A DNA stretch of 6,313 bases from Bacteroidales bacterium (lineage in GTDB: Bacteria; Bacteroidota; Bacteroidia; Bacteroidales; Bacteroidaceae): assembly GCA_004555245.1 (NCBI GenBank), contig SFIS01000097.1:1-6313 (forward strand). The letters run 5' to 3'. The notes below the pieces were generated by a model, which was not told the DNA's origin, made no database searches, and saw only the letters and a list, made by a program, of their open reading frames with translations. This document shows, piece by piece, positions 1-6,007 of this stretch. The position numbers and the translations under genes are program-made. How positions within the stretch are numbered: position 1 is the stretch's first letter; every line of letters starts with the position of its first letter.

Positions 1-1
1 A

Positions 2-322
2 AAAAAGAGCTTCTTAGGTGGTAACATTATTCAAGGTCATATCATTGATGCCCTTGAAAAGAAGAAGCAGACAGGAAAATCCTTTAGGGATTGTTTGGAA
101 GAATCTGTAAAGGAAACATTTACGGAAGATTTGCCAGGAACAAGTCATGTATATCAAATGGGTAAAACCGATGGTCGAAAACAAGGTACCGTAGAACAGG
201 CTAAGCGCGATGAAAAGAAAATAAAAAAAATGCGCGAAGACCATGAGCGTGACCGTCGGGAATGGGAAAGAATAGATAAAGAAAAGGATGAACTTCTTGA
301 CGAGATGGAAAAGAATCTTTAA
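2..322 (+). CDS. 3' end of an unidentified protein with a charged helical tail (5' truncated)
   Basis: The reading frame is open from the left window edge to a TAA at 320-322, giving 106 residues with no N-terminus, so the gene starts outside the window. An internal TTG at 95 is only a fallback start; the frame reads sensibly before it (it includes GGNIIQGHIIDALEKKK). The second half, from about residue 55, is very rich in Lys, Arg, Glu and Asp with almost no proline or glycine, and it looks like a long charged helix or coiled coil. There is no signal peptide, membrane segment or recognisable catalytic motif in the visible part. It is the only gene on the plus strand and converges on the mobilization block. 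It may therefore be host sequence or a separate module of the element. I do not recognise the family. Confidence 0.7.
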   Translation, partial: KKSFLGGNIIQGHIIDALEKKKQTGKSFRDCLEESVKETFTEDLPGTSHVYQMGKTDGRKQGTVEQAKRDEKKIKKMREDHERDRREWERIDKEKDELLDEMEKNL

Positions 323-356
323 TTCATCTTATCAAGATTGACAACAAGACAAGCAA

Positions 357-396
357 CCCCACTGATTTTCAGCAGAAAAGCCGATTGTCAGTGGGG
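357..396. terminator. Large inverted repeat between convergent genes, possible bidirectional terminator
   Basis: CCCCACTGA (357-365) pairs perfectly with TCAGTGGGG (388-396), a 9-bp stem around 22 nt. The interior holds a second small hairpin, TTTTC/GAAAA around AGCA (366-379). It lies 34 bp past the stop of the plus-strand gene and 34 bp past the stop of the minus-strand remnant at 431, which is a typical place for a shared terminator. Neither side has a clean T-run, although the minus-strand exit is moderately T-rich. It could instead be a protein-binding repeat. Confidence 0.45.
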
Positions 397-610
397 CTAT
401 TGTTCCCAAATTGTACACCATCATCCCAAATTACTGTGCTTCCATGAGCATCAGCACCTTTTCATGAAGACTCGGATAATTGCCAATCCACTGCTGAATA
501 TCATGGGTAGATTGTTCTGGGTCAACATCTATTGCAGGGATGACCTCGCCGGCGCAACCGACAAACTTAAACTATATCAATTTAAGCAGATATATAAAGA
601 ATGGAAATGG
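397..610. other. Left-end spacer, possible element/host junction zone
   Basis: Apart from the coding remnant at 431-571, this stretch holds no gene I can support on either strand. The part from about 565 to 610 is markedly AT-rich (TATATCAATTTAAGC, ATATATAAAGAATGG) and separates the remnant from the terminator of the minus-strand block. This would be a plausible position for the element boundary, but no integrase, target-site duplication or attachment site can be recognised from one end alone. Confidence 0.25.
431..571 (-). pseudogene. Short coding remnant without a start codon (3' end of a gene)
   Basis: On the minus strand a 46-codon frame runs from just after an in-frame TAG (572-574) to a TAA at 431-433. 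It has no ATG or GTG near its beginning; methionines occur only in the last few residues (MLMEAQ). The translation looks like real protein, containing AGEVIPAIDVDPEQ and QQWIGNYPSLHEKV, with no unusual composition. It sits just beyond the intrinsic terminator of the antirepressor gene, so it is not part of that transcript. I read it as the 3' end of a gene whose upstream part was lost, for example by insertion of the element. A chance open frame of this length is also possible. The family is not recognised. Confidence 0.4.
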
Positions 611-641
611 AAAAAGGCACCGCGATTCACATCGCAGTGCC
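611..641 (-). terminator. Intrinsic terminator of the antirepressor transcript
   Basis: Read on the minus strand, GGCACTGCGAT (641-631) pairs with ATCGCGGTGCC (626-616). This is an 11-bp stem with one U-G wobble and a 4-nt loop (627-630), followed directly by five T (615-611). It lies 48 nt after the antirepressor stop codon. Position, GC-rich stem and T-tract together make a textbook Rho-independent terminator, and it marks the end of the minus-strand gene block. Confidence 0.88.
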
Positions 642-689
642 TCCAAGTATTATCATATGAACATGTTTATTCGCTGTAAAACGGAGAAA

Positions 690-1583
690 TTACACCTGCT
701 TCTTTTTGGACTTTGCCATCCTCTTTGCTGTTGAAGACATCAGTCCGTATGGCTGAACATAGTTTTCATCCCTCTCAACGATAGGAAGAGCACCATATTT
801 CTCCTTTAGGAACTTGTACAAGAACATACGCCCTTTCTGCGTCCACATGGTATTAACCCTTGTGATGGATGTACCATTGTCTTGTGGAATATCGAAGGAC
901 TTACTCTGCGTATATCCCTTGTACTTGTATTCCTCATACAACACCCAGGTACCTCCTTGAGGGAATTGGACACCAGCGGTATGCAGGAAACGGTTCATCA
1001 TACGTCCTGTTGTGCCGTAGTCCTGAGCGATAAGCGTAATCTCGACAAGTTCCTTGGATGCCAGGACATGTTCACAATAGACCGATTTCTCTGTCATATC
1101 CTGAATCTTGGTTTCCTGTTCGGCAATCAATGCCATTTGCTGAGCATTCTTAATCTCCAAAGTCCGACGTGCTTCACGCTCCTCCTTCAGTGAGGTCGCT
1201 AACTTAATCACTGTATCAGGATCAAGCAGAGCCTGTTCGATGGCTTGGTCAGTCATATATGCGCCATGCTTGCGAATAGTAGGGAGAACATCTGACGTAA
1301 TCCACTTACGAAAAGCTCTTGCCTCCGGCTTACGAGAATCAAGGATGACATCATAGAGTCCATCTTCGTTTACGAAAAGAACCTCACGTGTCCTACCTAA
1401 TGTGTCAGAGATAGGGTAGTTTGAAACTACCTTATCTTCAAGTCGCTGATTTACAAGTTTCGCCGTAAGTCCAAGAACCTCGCAAACATCTTTCAGACAG
1501 AAGTGAGGCTCGTTATTCTCGTCGGTAACGATGCGAACATCACCAAACTGTTCGTTTTTGAAAATCTGTATCTGGTTTTCCAT
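690..1583 (-). CDS. Phage-type antirepressor, BRO-N plus KilA-C (ANT) domains
   Basis: A 297-residue protein. The N-terminal ~110 residues match the BRO-N fold: a CLKDVCEVLGL stretch at about 29-39, then GLYDVILDSRKPEA and FRKWITSDVLPTIRKHG at about 75-107, the hallmark end of the domain. A charged helical linker (about 130-165) leads to a KilA-C/ANT domain (about 175-265) with IAQDYG, QGGTWVLY and WTQKGRMFLYKFL. In phages such proteins inactivate or compete with a lysogeny repressor; that is family knowledge, and the target here is unknown. I chose ATG 1583 over ATG 1610. It sits one base after the TAA of the upstream OmpA-like gene (TAAGATG), and the first residues (MENQIQIFKN) resemble family N-termini. 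Translation is probably coupled to the upstream gene. The C-terminus is Lys-rich (KSKKKQV), consistent with DNA binding. Full length, with no visible lesion. It is unusual beside mobilization genes with no phage structural gene in view. Confidence 0.9.
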   Translation of the reverse strand: MENQIQIFKNEQFGDVRIVTDENNEPHFCLKDVCEVLGLTAKLVNQRLEDKVVSNYPISDTLGRTREVLFVNEDGLYDVILDSRKPEARAFRKWITSDVLPTIRKHGAYMTDQAIEQALLDPDTVIKLATSLKEEREARRTLEIKNAQQMALIAEQETKIQDMTEKSVYCEHVLASKELVEITLIAQDYGTTGRMMNRFLHTAGVQFPQGGTWVLYEEYKYKGYTQSKSFDIPQDNGTSITRVNTMWTQKGRMFLYKFLKEKYGALPIVERDENYVQPYGLMSSTAKRMAKSKKKQV

Positions 1584-1584
1584 C

Positions 1585-3057
1585 TTATTCTGATGGTTTC
1601 TGAGGTTCAAAGAAAAGCTCCACCTTAGTATGACGGTTCACCTCGTTTGGTGAGAAATCTGCTATGCCGCCTTTCCCTATCATAACTATATGGATCTTCT
1701 CGATGCCACGTTCCTGAAGCTGCATACCGATGTAGTTAGCACGGTCGCGGCTCAGTTTCTCGTTAAGGAAGGAAGACCCCGTTGCGCTGTCAGCAGCACC
1801 TGTGATGCGGATTCGCAGGTCATACTTTTTAGCGATGCGAGCTATCTGATCGATGTTAAGAGACTGTGAAGCATCTGTCAGGTCTGCCGTATTCAGACGG
1901 AAGAAGAAATAGACAGGTGTACCGATACACTCACGGTTACGACTCATAGCCAAGAGGTAATCGTTCCACATAGCAATGTCTGAAGGACTGGCATTGTCGT
2001 ACGCACTGGAATCACCAATACCTACGGATCCTTCAAGGTTCTGCATATTGTCTGACATGCCATCGGTGAAGTCCTTGTCACCATTCCACTTACGGTTACG
2101 GAGTCGAGCCATGAGGCTGTTATACCCAGAATAGTTGTTGTAAGGATAGACCTGAGTGGCTGCCACACTATCACCGTCCAATCCCTTCAACCTGTCCTTG
2201 TACGACTCCAGTAACCCTTCGATCTCCAGAATCTTTCTCAGCTCTGCAATCACACGGCTATCCTTGTCGTGTCGTTTCGCGTATTTCTGATTCTGCTCGC
2301 TGACCAGCGCAACGTGCCCCATCAGCCAGTCGTTCTGTGCCATATAAGGTCTGTCATCAATCACACGTTTCCAACCAGTCTTGCCTATTGTAACGGAAAG
2401 TCCTGCGGTCAGCGAGAAGAGGTTGTCGCCCAACTTACGGGAATCGCCGAGGCCGTCGTAATCTCTGAAAGTGGTGGTGCCTCCAAGTTCCAGGTTAAGG
2501 TGTAGGCGATCCGTCATCCGATAACAGCTCTTCAATCCGTACGACATGGCAAAGGGATGCGTCCCTGCCTTGTCATTATGAATGATGCCCGCTCCAAGAT
2601 ATGGTGAGAACTCCCAGCGCGGGTCTTGGTCGTTCCTGTATATATAGGGGGCGATATTCCATAGGAGGTCAGCGTGTAAGCTCTGATAATCCGCAGTCTC
2701 AAAGCACGCATCCTTCATCTGGAATCCGCTGAAAGCCACTCTACCACCGATGGAAGGTGTGAACCATTTGCCCAGAGAGAATGTGAACGCCGGCTTCATA
2801 CGGTCGAACATATCTCCGCAGCCCAGCGGGCTACCTGCAAACACATTCACGCCAGCCCCTGCCGAGAGGAACCAGTTCCCTTTCCAGGGTGATGTTTCTG
2901 TTACGCCAGACAGATACGTCGGCTCGATGGGACGTAGCATCAGCTCCGAATCGGGAGCCTTTGCGATACGCACAGAGTCGATGTCAGCCTTTGTTGTTGT
3001 TGCCTGTGATGTGGCACACAAGGCCGCAGCGCAGACTATAGCAAGTTGTCTATACAT
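1585..3057 (-). CDS. OmpA-family outer-membrane protein (β-barrel plus OmpA C-terminal domain)
   Basis: A 490-residue protein. ATG 3057 is chosen because it begins a clean signal peptide (MYRQLAIVCAAALCATSQA, cleavage near residue 19). The open frame continues up to 3186, but the extension has no secretory character and runs into the relaxase gene. Residues about 58-225 have the alternating aromatic/glycine pattern of a β-barrel (GNWFLSAGAGVNVF, SPYLGAGI, LNLELGGTT, FSLTAGLSVTIG). A linker of about 150 residues follows, with a charged helix near 265-290 and a Tyr/Asn/Gly-rich part. The last ~110 residues form an OmpA C-terminal domain: VYFFFRLNTADL, then ITGAADS, NEKLSRDRA and NRHTKVEL. The Asp (GAAD) and Arg (RDRA) that bind diaminopimelate in OmpA relatives are both present, so peptidoglycan anchoring is likely. 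Predicted location is the outer membrane. It lies 103 bp after the relaxase stop and one base before the antirepressor. Its role in the element is unknown; surface exclusion or mating contact are guesses. Confidence 0.88.
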   Translation of the reverse strand: MYRQLAIVCAAALCATSQATTTKADIDSVRIAKAPDSELMLRPIEPTYLSGVTETSPWKGNWFLSAGAGVNVFAGSPLGCGDMFDRMKPAFTFSLGKWFTPSIGGRVAFSGFQMKDACFETADYQSLHADLLWNIAPYIYRNDQDPRWEFSPYLGAGIIHNDKAGTHPFAMSYGLKSCYRMTDRLHLNLELGGTTTFRDYDGLGDSRKLGDNLFSLTAGLSVTIGKTGWKRVIDDRPYMAQNDWLMGHVALVSEQNQKYAKRHDKDSRVIAELRKILEIEGLLESYKDRLKGLDGDSVAATQVYPYNNYSGYNSLMARLRNRKWNGDKDFTDGMSDNMQNLEGSVGIGDSSAYDNASPSDIAMWNDYLLAMSRNRECIGTPVYFFFRLNTADLTDASQSLNIDQIARIAKKYDLRIRITGAADSATGSSFLNEKLSRDRANYIGMQLQERGIEKIHIVMIGKGGIADFSPNEVNRHTKVELFFEPQKPSE

Positions 3058-3124
3058 GATGTTGTTGATTAAATGATTTCTATGAAAGTCCTGTCTGAAT
3101 ATGAAAAACGTGTCCACACAGCAG

Positions 3125-3144
3125 GCAGGTAGATGTCCACCTGC
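3125..3144 (-). other. Small hairpin between relaxase and OmpA-like genes
   Basis: GCAGGT (3125-3130) and ACCTGC (3139-3144) form a 6-bp stem with an 8-nt loop, 16 bp after the relaxase stop. On the minus strand it is followed by about 15 nt, including GTGTGGACAC, and then by five T. It could be a weak terminator or a processing site that separates relaxase and OmpA-like expression. No promoter matching the Bacteroides -7 consensus TAnnTTTG was found between it and the ATG at 3057, so read-through is equally possible. Confidence 0.3.
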
Positions 3145-3160
3145 TATCTGGGCACATATA

Positions 3161-4624
3161 CTATCGTTTCTTTTTCTGGATGCCACGTGGGTGCATCATG
3201 CGTGCCCCTTGCATAAGGCATCGCATCAACCACTTGCGGTCATCCTCGTCATCCTTCTTTCCCCATGGGAGACTGCTTCCGCCGCCACCGCCGCCATGGC
3301 TCTCCGCAAACTGCGTCGCCTGGTCAACGAGACCGACAGATAGCAGGATGGCGCATCGCACGATCTCGTTGAAGCGCAAGGCAAACTCCTTGGCGAGGGT
3401 GTTGTCAAGCGCCGTCCTCACCTCGGGCTTGTCTGTCAGCGTGAGCATATCATGCACCGTGCTTACCATCTCATCCATCGCTACCGATTTCAGACGCAGC
3501 TCCACTTGCTGTGAATACTCACCTGTCAATCGTCCCACTTGCGAGTCCATCTCCTTGAATTGTGCGTTGGCTTTCTTCACCTGTTCTTTGAGCACATCCA
3601 GTTCCTGTTCGGTGGCAGACAGTTGAAGTTGTCGGCTTGTGAGTTTCTCCTTCACATCCGCAAGCTCCTGTTCCGTCTTGGCGATTGCAGATTCCAGACG
3701 TGTCTTATCTGCATCCGTCTTGTTGTATTCACAGAGCAGTTCGTCACGTTGTTTCGACAGTTCCTCCTGACGCGCCGTGAGTTTTTTGATCATCGTTGTG
3801 AACGACTTCAGCTTACGCTCAGCAATCACCGTTTGCTTACGGATTTCCTCCAGCGTCATCTCGCCATCCTGTATCTTGCGCACAAGTTCATCCAGCTGTT
3901 GTGCCAGCTGTCTGCGATACTCTTCTGGTGAGCAATGCTTCGCTCCCGTCTTTCTGATGTCAGATCCTCGTTCAAGTCCCCACTTGGCGTTCACCTTGGC
4001 GAGCTCATCGTGAAGATATAACAGATGCTTCGCCATAGCCTCCTTCGACTCCCCATGGAACACCTTCTTGTGGGACAACTTCCCCTTCTCCGTAATCGGC
4101 AGCACGGAGCAGTGAATATGTGGACATTTCTCATCGAGGTGTACATAAAACCCTACGATGTTATCCTCACCCCATTGCTCACATGCAAAGCGGTACATAT
4201 CCAATGCCCATTGTTCGATTTCCGGCATACGTTTGACATGGGAGTTGTCTCTCTGACGATCCAAGTCCACATCCTGAGTGCCAAAGGCGAGTTCCACCAT
4301 GCGGTCATGGTTGCCAGAAAAGATGATTTTCGTCAGCGTGTTGCGCGTCGGTGTCTCCTTCCCCTCATTGGGGTCTTTGATGCCCAGTTCCGCAAGACGT
4401 TCCGCCATACGTTCAGGGATGGACTTCGATTTGTCGATAGGCTGTATCTTACCACCTTTGGCAATCTCGAAGTTCAGATGGTCGCGTGTAGGGTCATACT
4501 CCCTGCGTCCCATCTGCACCTCCTTCGTATGGTCATTCCATTTCCGTTGGTGTTCGTTGCTTTCGTTCACGGTCATTCCCTTGCCGGGTTTGATGTCCAT
4601 GACCTGTTTCTGTCCACTTGCCAT
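3161..4624 (-). CDS. MobV-family (Pre/Mob) relaxase
   Basis: A 487-residue protein. The N-terminal ~230 residues are the relaxase domain. EHQRKW near residue 25 sits where MobV enzymes carry the motif I histidine. DPTRDHLN (44-51) matches the NPSRSHLN motif of the Pre/Mob family. HLDEKCPHIH (162-171) is an exact HxDExxPHxH metal-binding motif. In this family the enzyme nicks one strand at oriT, stays covalently attached and pilots the strand into a recipient through a conjugation channel. Residues about 240-375 are a long coiled coil rich in Glu, Lys, Gln and Leu. A run of six glycines (444-449) leads to a SSLPWGKKDDEDD segment and a basic end (QKKKR). No type IV secretion genes are in the window, so transfer would depend on a helper element. 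ATG 4624 is the first start in the frame; ATG 4600 (MDIKPGKG) is possible, and both keep all motifs. The 402 bp upstream are repeat-rich and are the expected place for oriT. Confidence 0.94.
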   Translation of the reverse strand: MASGQKQVMDIKPGKGMTVNESNEHQRKWNDHTKEVQMGRREYDPTRDHLNFEIAKGGKIQPIDKSKSIPERMAERLAELGIKDPNEGKETPTRNTLTKIIFSGNHDRMVELAFGTQDVDLDRQRDNSHVKRMPEIEQWALDMYRFACEQWGEDNIVGFYVHLDEKCPHIHCSVLPITEKGKLSHKKVFHGESKEAMAKHLLYLHDELAKVNAKWGLERGSDIRKTGAKHCSPEEYRRQLAQQLDELVRKIQDGEMTLEEIRKQTVIAERKLKSFTTMIKKLTARQEELSKQRDELLCEYNKTDADKTRLESAIAKTEQELADVKEKLTSRQLQLSATEQELDVLKEQVKKANAQFKEMDSQVGRLTGEYSQQVELRLKSVAMDEMVSTVHDMLTLTDKPEVRTALDNTLAKEFALRFNEIVRCAILLSVGLVDQATQFAESHGGGGGGSSLPWGKKDDEDDRKWLMRCLMQGARMMHPRGIQKKKR

Positions 4625-4653
4625 ATCTATGATATTATATTGCCGTCAGTGCA

Positions 4654-4747
4654 GCCTTTTCCCTACAGTCCGTGCCCTCTGTCCTGCGTAGCGTCAGGCA
4701 CGCATTCCACATCCAGCGAGGCATCCGCTGTATGCCTCTTTCCCTAC
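4654..4747 (-). repeat. Direct repeat GTAGGGAAA(G)AGGC, two copies
   Basis: On the minus strand GTAGGGAAAAGGC (4666-4654) recurs as GTAGGGAAAGAGGC (4747-4734), differing by a single inserted base. A shorter GTAGGGA copy lies at 4794-4788. The surrounding minus strand is purine-rich. Spacing and position in the leader of the relaxase gene would suit binding sites for the relaxase, an accessory protein or a regulator. Confidence 0.45.
4714..4738. repeat. Overlapping alternative inverted repeats
   Basis: Two mutually exclusive stems share bases. CAGCG (4714-4718) pairs with CGCTG (4726-4730), and GAGGCAT (4718-4724) pairs with ATGCCTC (4732-4738). Each has a 7-nt spacer. Such an arrangement can switch between folds in single-stranded DNA or RNA; function here is inferred only from its place in the candidate oriT. 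Confidence 0.45.
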
Positions 4748-4811
4748 TTTCCCTTCTCTCCCGAATGCATCATGTGACCGAGCTTGCTCCCTACGAGTGG
4801 TCACGCTCCAC

Positions 4812-4847
4812 CTTTTCGGCAGAAAAGTGGGGATTATGCTCCCCACT
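4812..4847. repeat. Twin abutting hairpins in candidate oriT
   Basis: CTTTTC/GAAAAG around GGCA (4812-4827) runs straight into AGTGGGGA/TCCCCACT around TTATGC (4826-4847), the two sharing the bases AG. The second is a perfect 8-bp stem and is the strongest palindrome of the region. No T-run follows on either strand, so a terminator is unlikely; a relaxase recognition hairpin is the better fit. The first hairpin nearly matches the one at 366-380. Confidence 0.6.
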
Positions 4848-4875
4848 CCCTTTTGGTAGTGGCAGCAGACACGTC

Positions 4876-4918
4876 TGATGCCCCCTTGCGGGCAAGCCCA
4901 CTATGATGCCCTTACGGG
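4876..4918. repeat. Tandem-like repeat TGATGCCC(CC)TTRCGGG, two copies
   Basis: TGATGCCC followed by TTGCGGG (4876-4892, with two extra C between) recurs as TGATGCCC followed by TTACGGG (4904-4918). Start-to-start spacing is 28 bp. Each copy can fold on its own through CCC/GGG. They lie at the far edge of the candidate oriT and could be iteron-like binding sites. Confidence 0.45.
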
Positions 4919-4945
4919 AGGTGAAACAGAAAAGAAAGGGGAAAT

Positions 4946-5007
4946 GCTTTGCCGTAGAATGCGTCTATGGCGCACACGAAGGCAAAGGTCCAGACCGGAG
5001 GCAAAGC
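4946..5007 (-). terminator. Possible structured terminator after the winged-helix gene
   Basis: On the minus strand GGCTTTGCC begins 20 nt after the stop of the gene ending at 5027. Its GCTTTGCC (5007-5000) pairs perfectly with GGCAAAGC (4953-4946). The 46-nt interior contains smaller palindromes (GGTCTGGACC, and TGCG/CGCA). The exit is pyrimidine-rich (CCCCTTTCTTTT) but not a clean T-run. It may end the upstream transcript before the candidate oriT; evidence is weak. Confidence 0.3.
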
Positions 5008-5026
5008 CACACTGACGACATCATTG

Positions 5027-5923
5027 TCAAATGTTATCGGCAGGGCGGTCTTTGGTTCTGCACTTGGCCTTCACCCCATCTGTTTCCGCAGGCTTGTCCT
5101 CGGAATCTGTTGGGGTGTAATCCACTGGCAGCCGCGCTGACAGTTCACGGAAAGCCTGTGAGAAGATACGTGTGACATCGTCTCTCGTATCGCCGTAGGT
5201 CTCCCAGACCATGAGGTTGATGTTGTGTCCTTCATCGTTGAAGAGCGCAACCATCAGCTTTGCCGCTTCTTCAGGTTTGCCGTGGCAGATCCTGTAGTAA
5301 GCGTCCAGCAGGGATTTCTCCGTTTCGGATGTGTACACATCCACTATAAGATGTCTGAACGCAATCATCATCGCCTCGATATACAGTGATGCCACATCGC
5401 ATCTCTGTTGAGAGGTATAGAGGATGTTGCCGTCGCCGTCCGTCATCGGGGAAGCGTTTCTGGCAAACTGTCCGGAAAGTTCACTGATGACGGATGCGGT
5501 CATCTGACCGGATGCGGCAAGTGGCATGTCCCCCTTGGCAAAGGCTGCGTCATCCAGCAGGTTTGTCGGATGGTCTGTCGGTAGCCATTTGAAGCGTAGC
5601 GATACCAGCTCCATGCGGCTGCACTTCACCTGCGGTGTGTGAATGACCTGCCCCAGTTCCACAAGCGAGTCAACAAACTTGCGGACGGTCGCCCGTTGCC
5701 ATCGCCATTTTTTGGCGAGTTCGCTGATGGAGGTGATGATCTCACCCGGCACCAGGTCGAACTCCTGGCCATAGCAGCTTACATGCCCCTTGAAATGTGT
5801 CGCCATTTCCAGAAGGTCTCTGTAAGCCTCCAGCTTGGTGAGCTTCCTGTCCTCTTCAGGAGCAAGAAACTCAAGCAAGCTATTGCTTATCCCCAAGTGT
5901 TTTGGTTCAAGTTGGTTTATCAT
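5027..5923 (-). CDS. Winged-helix protein resembling replisome-organiser/DnaD-like N-termini
   Basis: A 298-residue cytoplasmic protein. Residues about 28-112 look like a winged helix-turn-helix: LTKLEAYRDLLEMA, then LVPGEIITSISELAKKW, then ATVRKFVDSLVELGQV. This order, including the PGE-I-TS turn before the recognition helices, is seen in replisome organisers and DnaD-like replication or regulatory proteins. The middle (about 165-270) is helical without a motif I can name, and the last ~35 residues are polar and likely disordered. No signal peptide or membrane segment. It is the first complete gene upstream of the candidate oriT and the relaxase, on the same strand, so a role in binding those repeats, in plasmid-like replication or in controlling the relaxase is plausible. 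ATG 5923 is the first in-frame start and fits the domain. It forms ATGA with the stop of an overlapping frame (see findings). Confidence 0.8.
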   Translation of the reverse strand: MINQLEPKHLGISNSLLEFLAPEEDRKLTKLEAYRDLLEMATHFKGHVSCYGQEFDLVPGEIITSISELAKKWRWQRATVRKFVDSLVELGQVIHTPQVKCSRMELVSLRFKWLPTDHPTNLLDDAAFAKGDMPLAASGQMTASVISELSGQFARNASPMTDGDGNILYTSQQRCDVASLYIEAMMIAFRHLIVDVYTSETEKSLLDAYYRICHGKPEEAAKLMVALFNDEGHNINLMVWETYGDTRDDVTRIFSQAFRELSARLPVDYTPTDSEDKPAETDGVKAKCRTKDRPADNI

Positions 5924-6007
5924 TGTTCTACAGTAAAAAGTTCCACATAAGGTAAAAGTCTCATCTGACTGTCATAGGCAGAAGGGAAAGCACCTCTGTC
6001 TGAACGG

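Larger units (their letters stand above)
4640..4920 (-). other. Candidate origin of transfer (oriT) and relaxase regulatory region
   Basis: This non-coding stretch lies directly upstream of the relaxase gene, where MobV elements usually carry oriT. It contains a ladder of short inverted repeats: CGTGCC/GGCACG (4671-4702), GAGGCAT/ATGCCTC (4718-4738), GTGACC/GGTCAC (4774-4804), CTTTTC/GAAAAG (4812-4827), AGTGGGGA/TCCCCACT (4826-4847), CAGAC/GTCTG inside a longer imperfect arm (4862-4881) and CTTG/CAAG (4885-4896). Direct repeats flank them. The open plus-strand frames across it read as shadows. The nick site cannot be assigned from sequence alone. Promoters for the relaxase probably lie here too, but no consensus match is clear. 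Confidence 0.55.

Noticed and set aside
562..569. TAAGTTTG on the minus strand, an exact match to the Bacteroides -7 promoter consensus
   Set aside because: No TTG lies at the expected distance upstream, and the only thing downstream is a remnant with no start codon.
690..1610. Antirepressor starting nine codons earlier at 1610
   Set aside because: That start lies inside the OmpA-like coding sequence, and the extra residues do not resemble the family N-terminus; 1583 directly after the upstream stop fits better.
1585..3186. Longer 533-residue version of the OmpA-like gene starting at 3186
   Set aside because: The 43 extra residues are not secretory, overlap the relaxase 3' end and bury a clean signal peptide that begins at 3057.
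3280..3297. GCC/ACC triplet-rich tract
   Set aside because: It is explained by six consecutive glycine codons in the relaxase, not a separate repeat element.
4735..4762. Polypyrimidine tract as a terminator or triplex site
   Set aside because: It has no stem before it on either strand, and the composition alone does not support a function.
4025..4777. 250-residue plus-strand open frame
   Set aside because: It is antisense to the conserved MobV domain and rich in His, Leu and Phe, as expected of a shadow frame.
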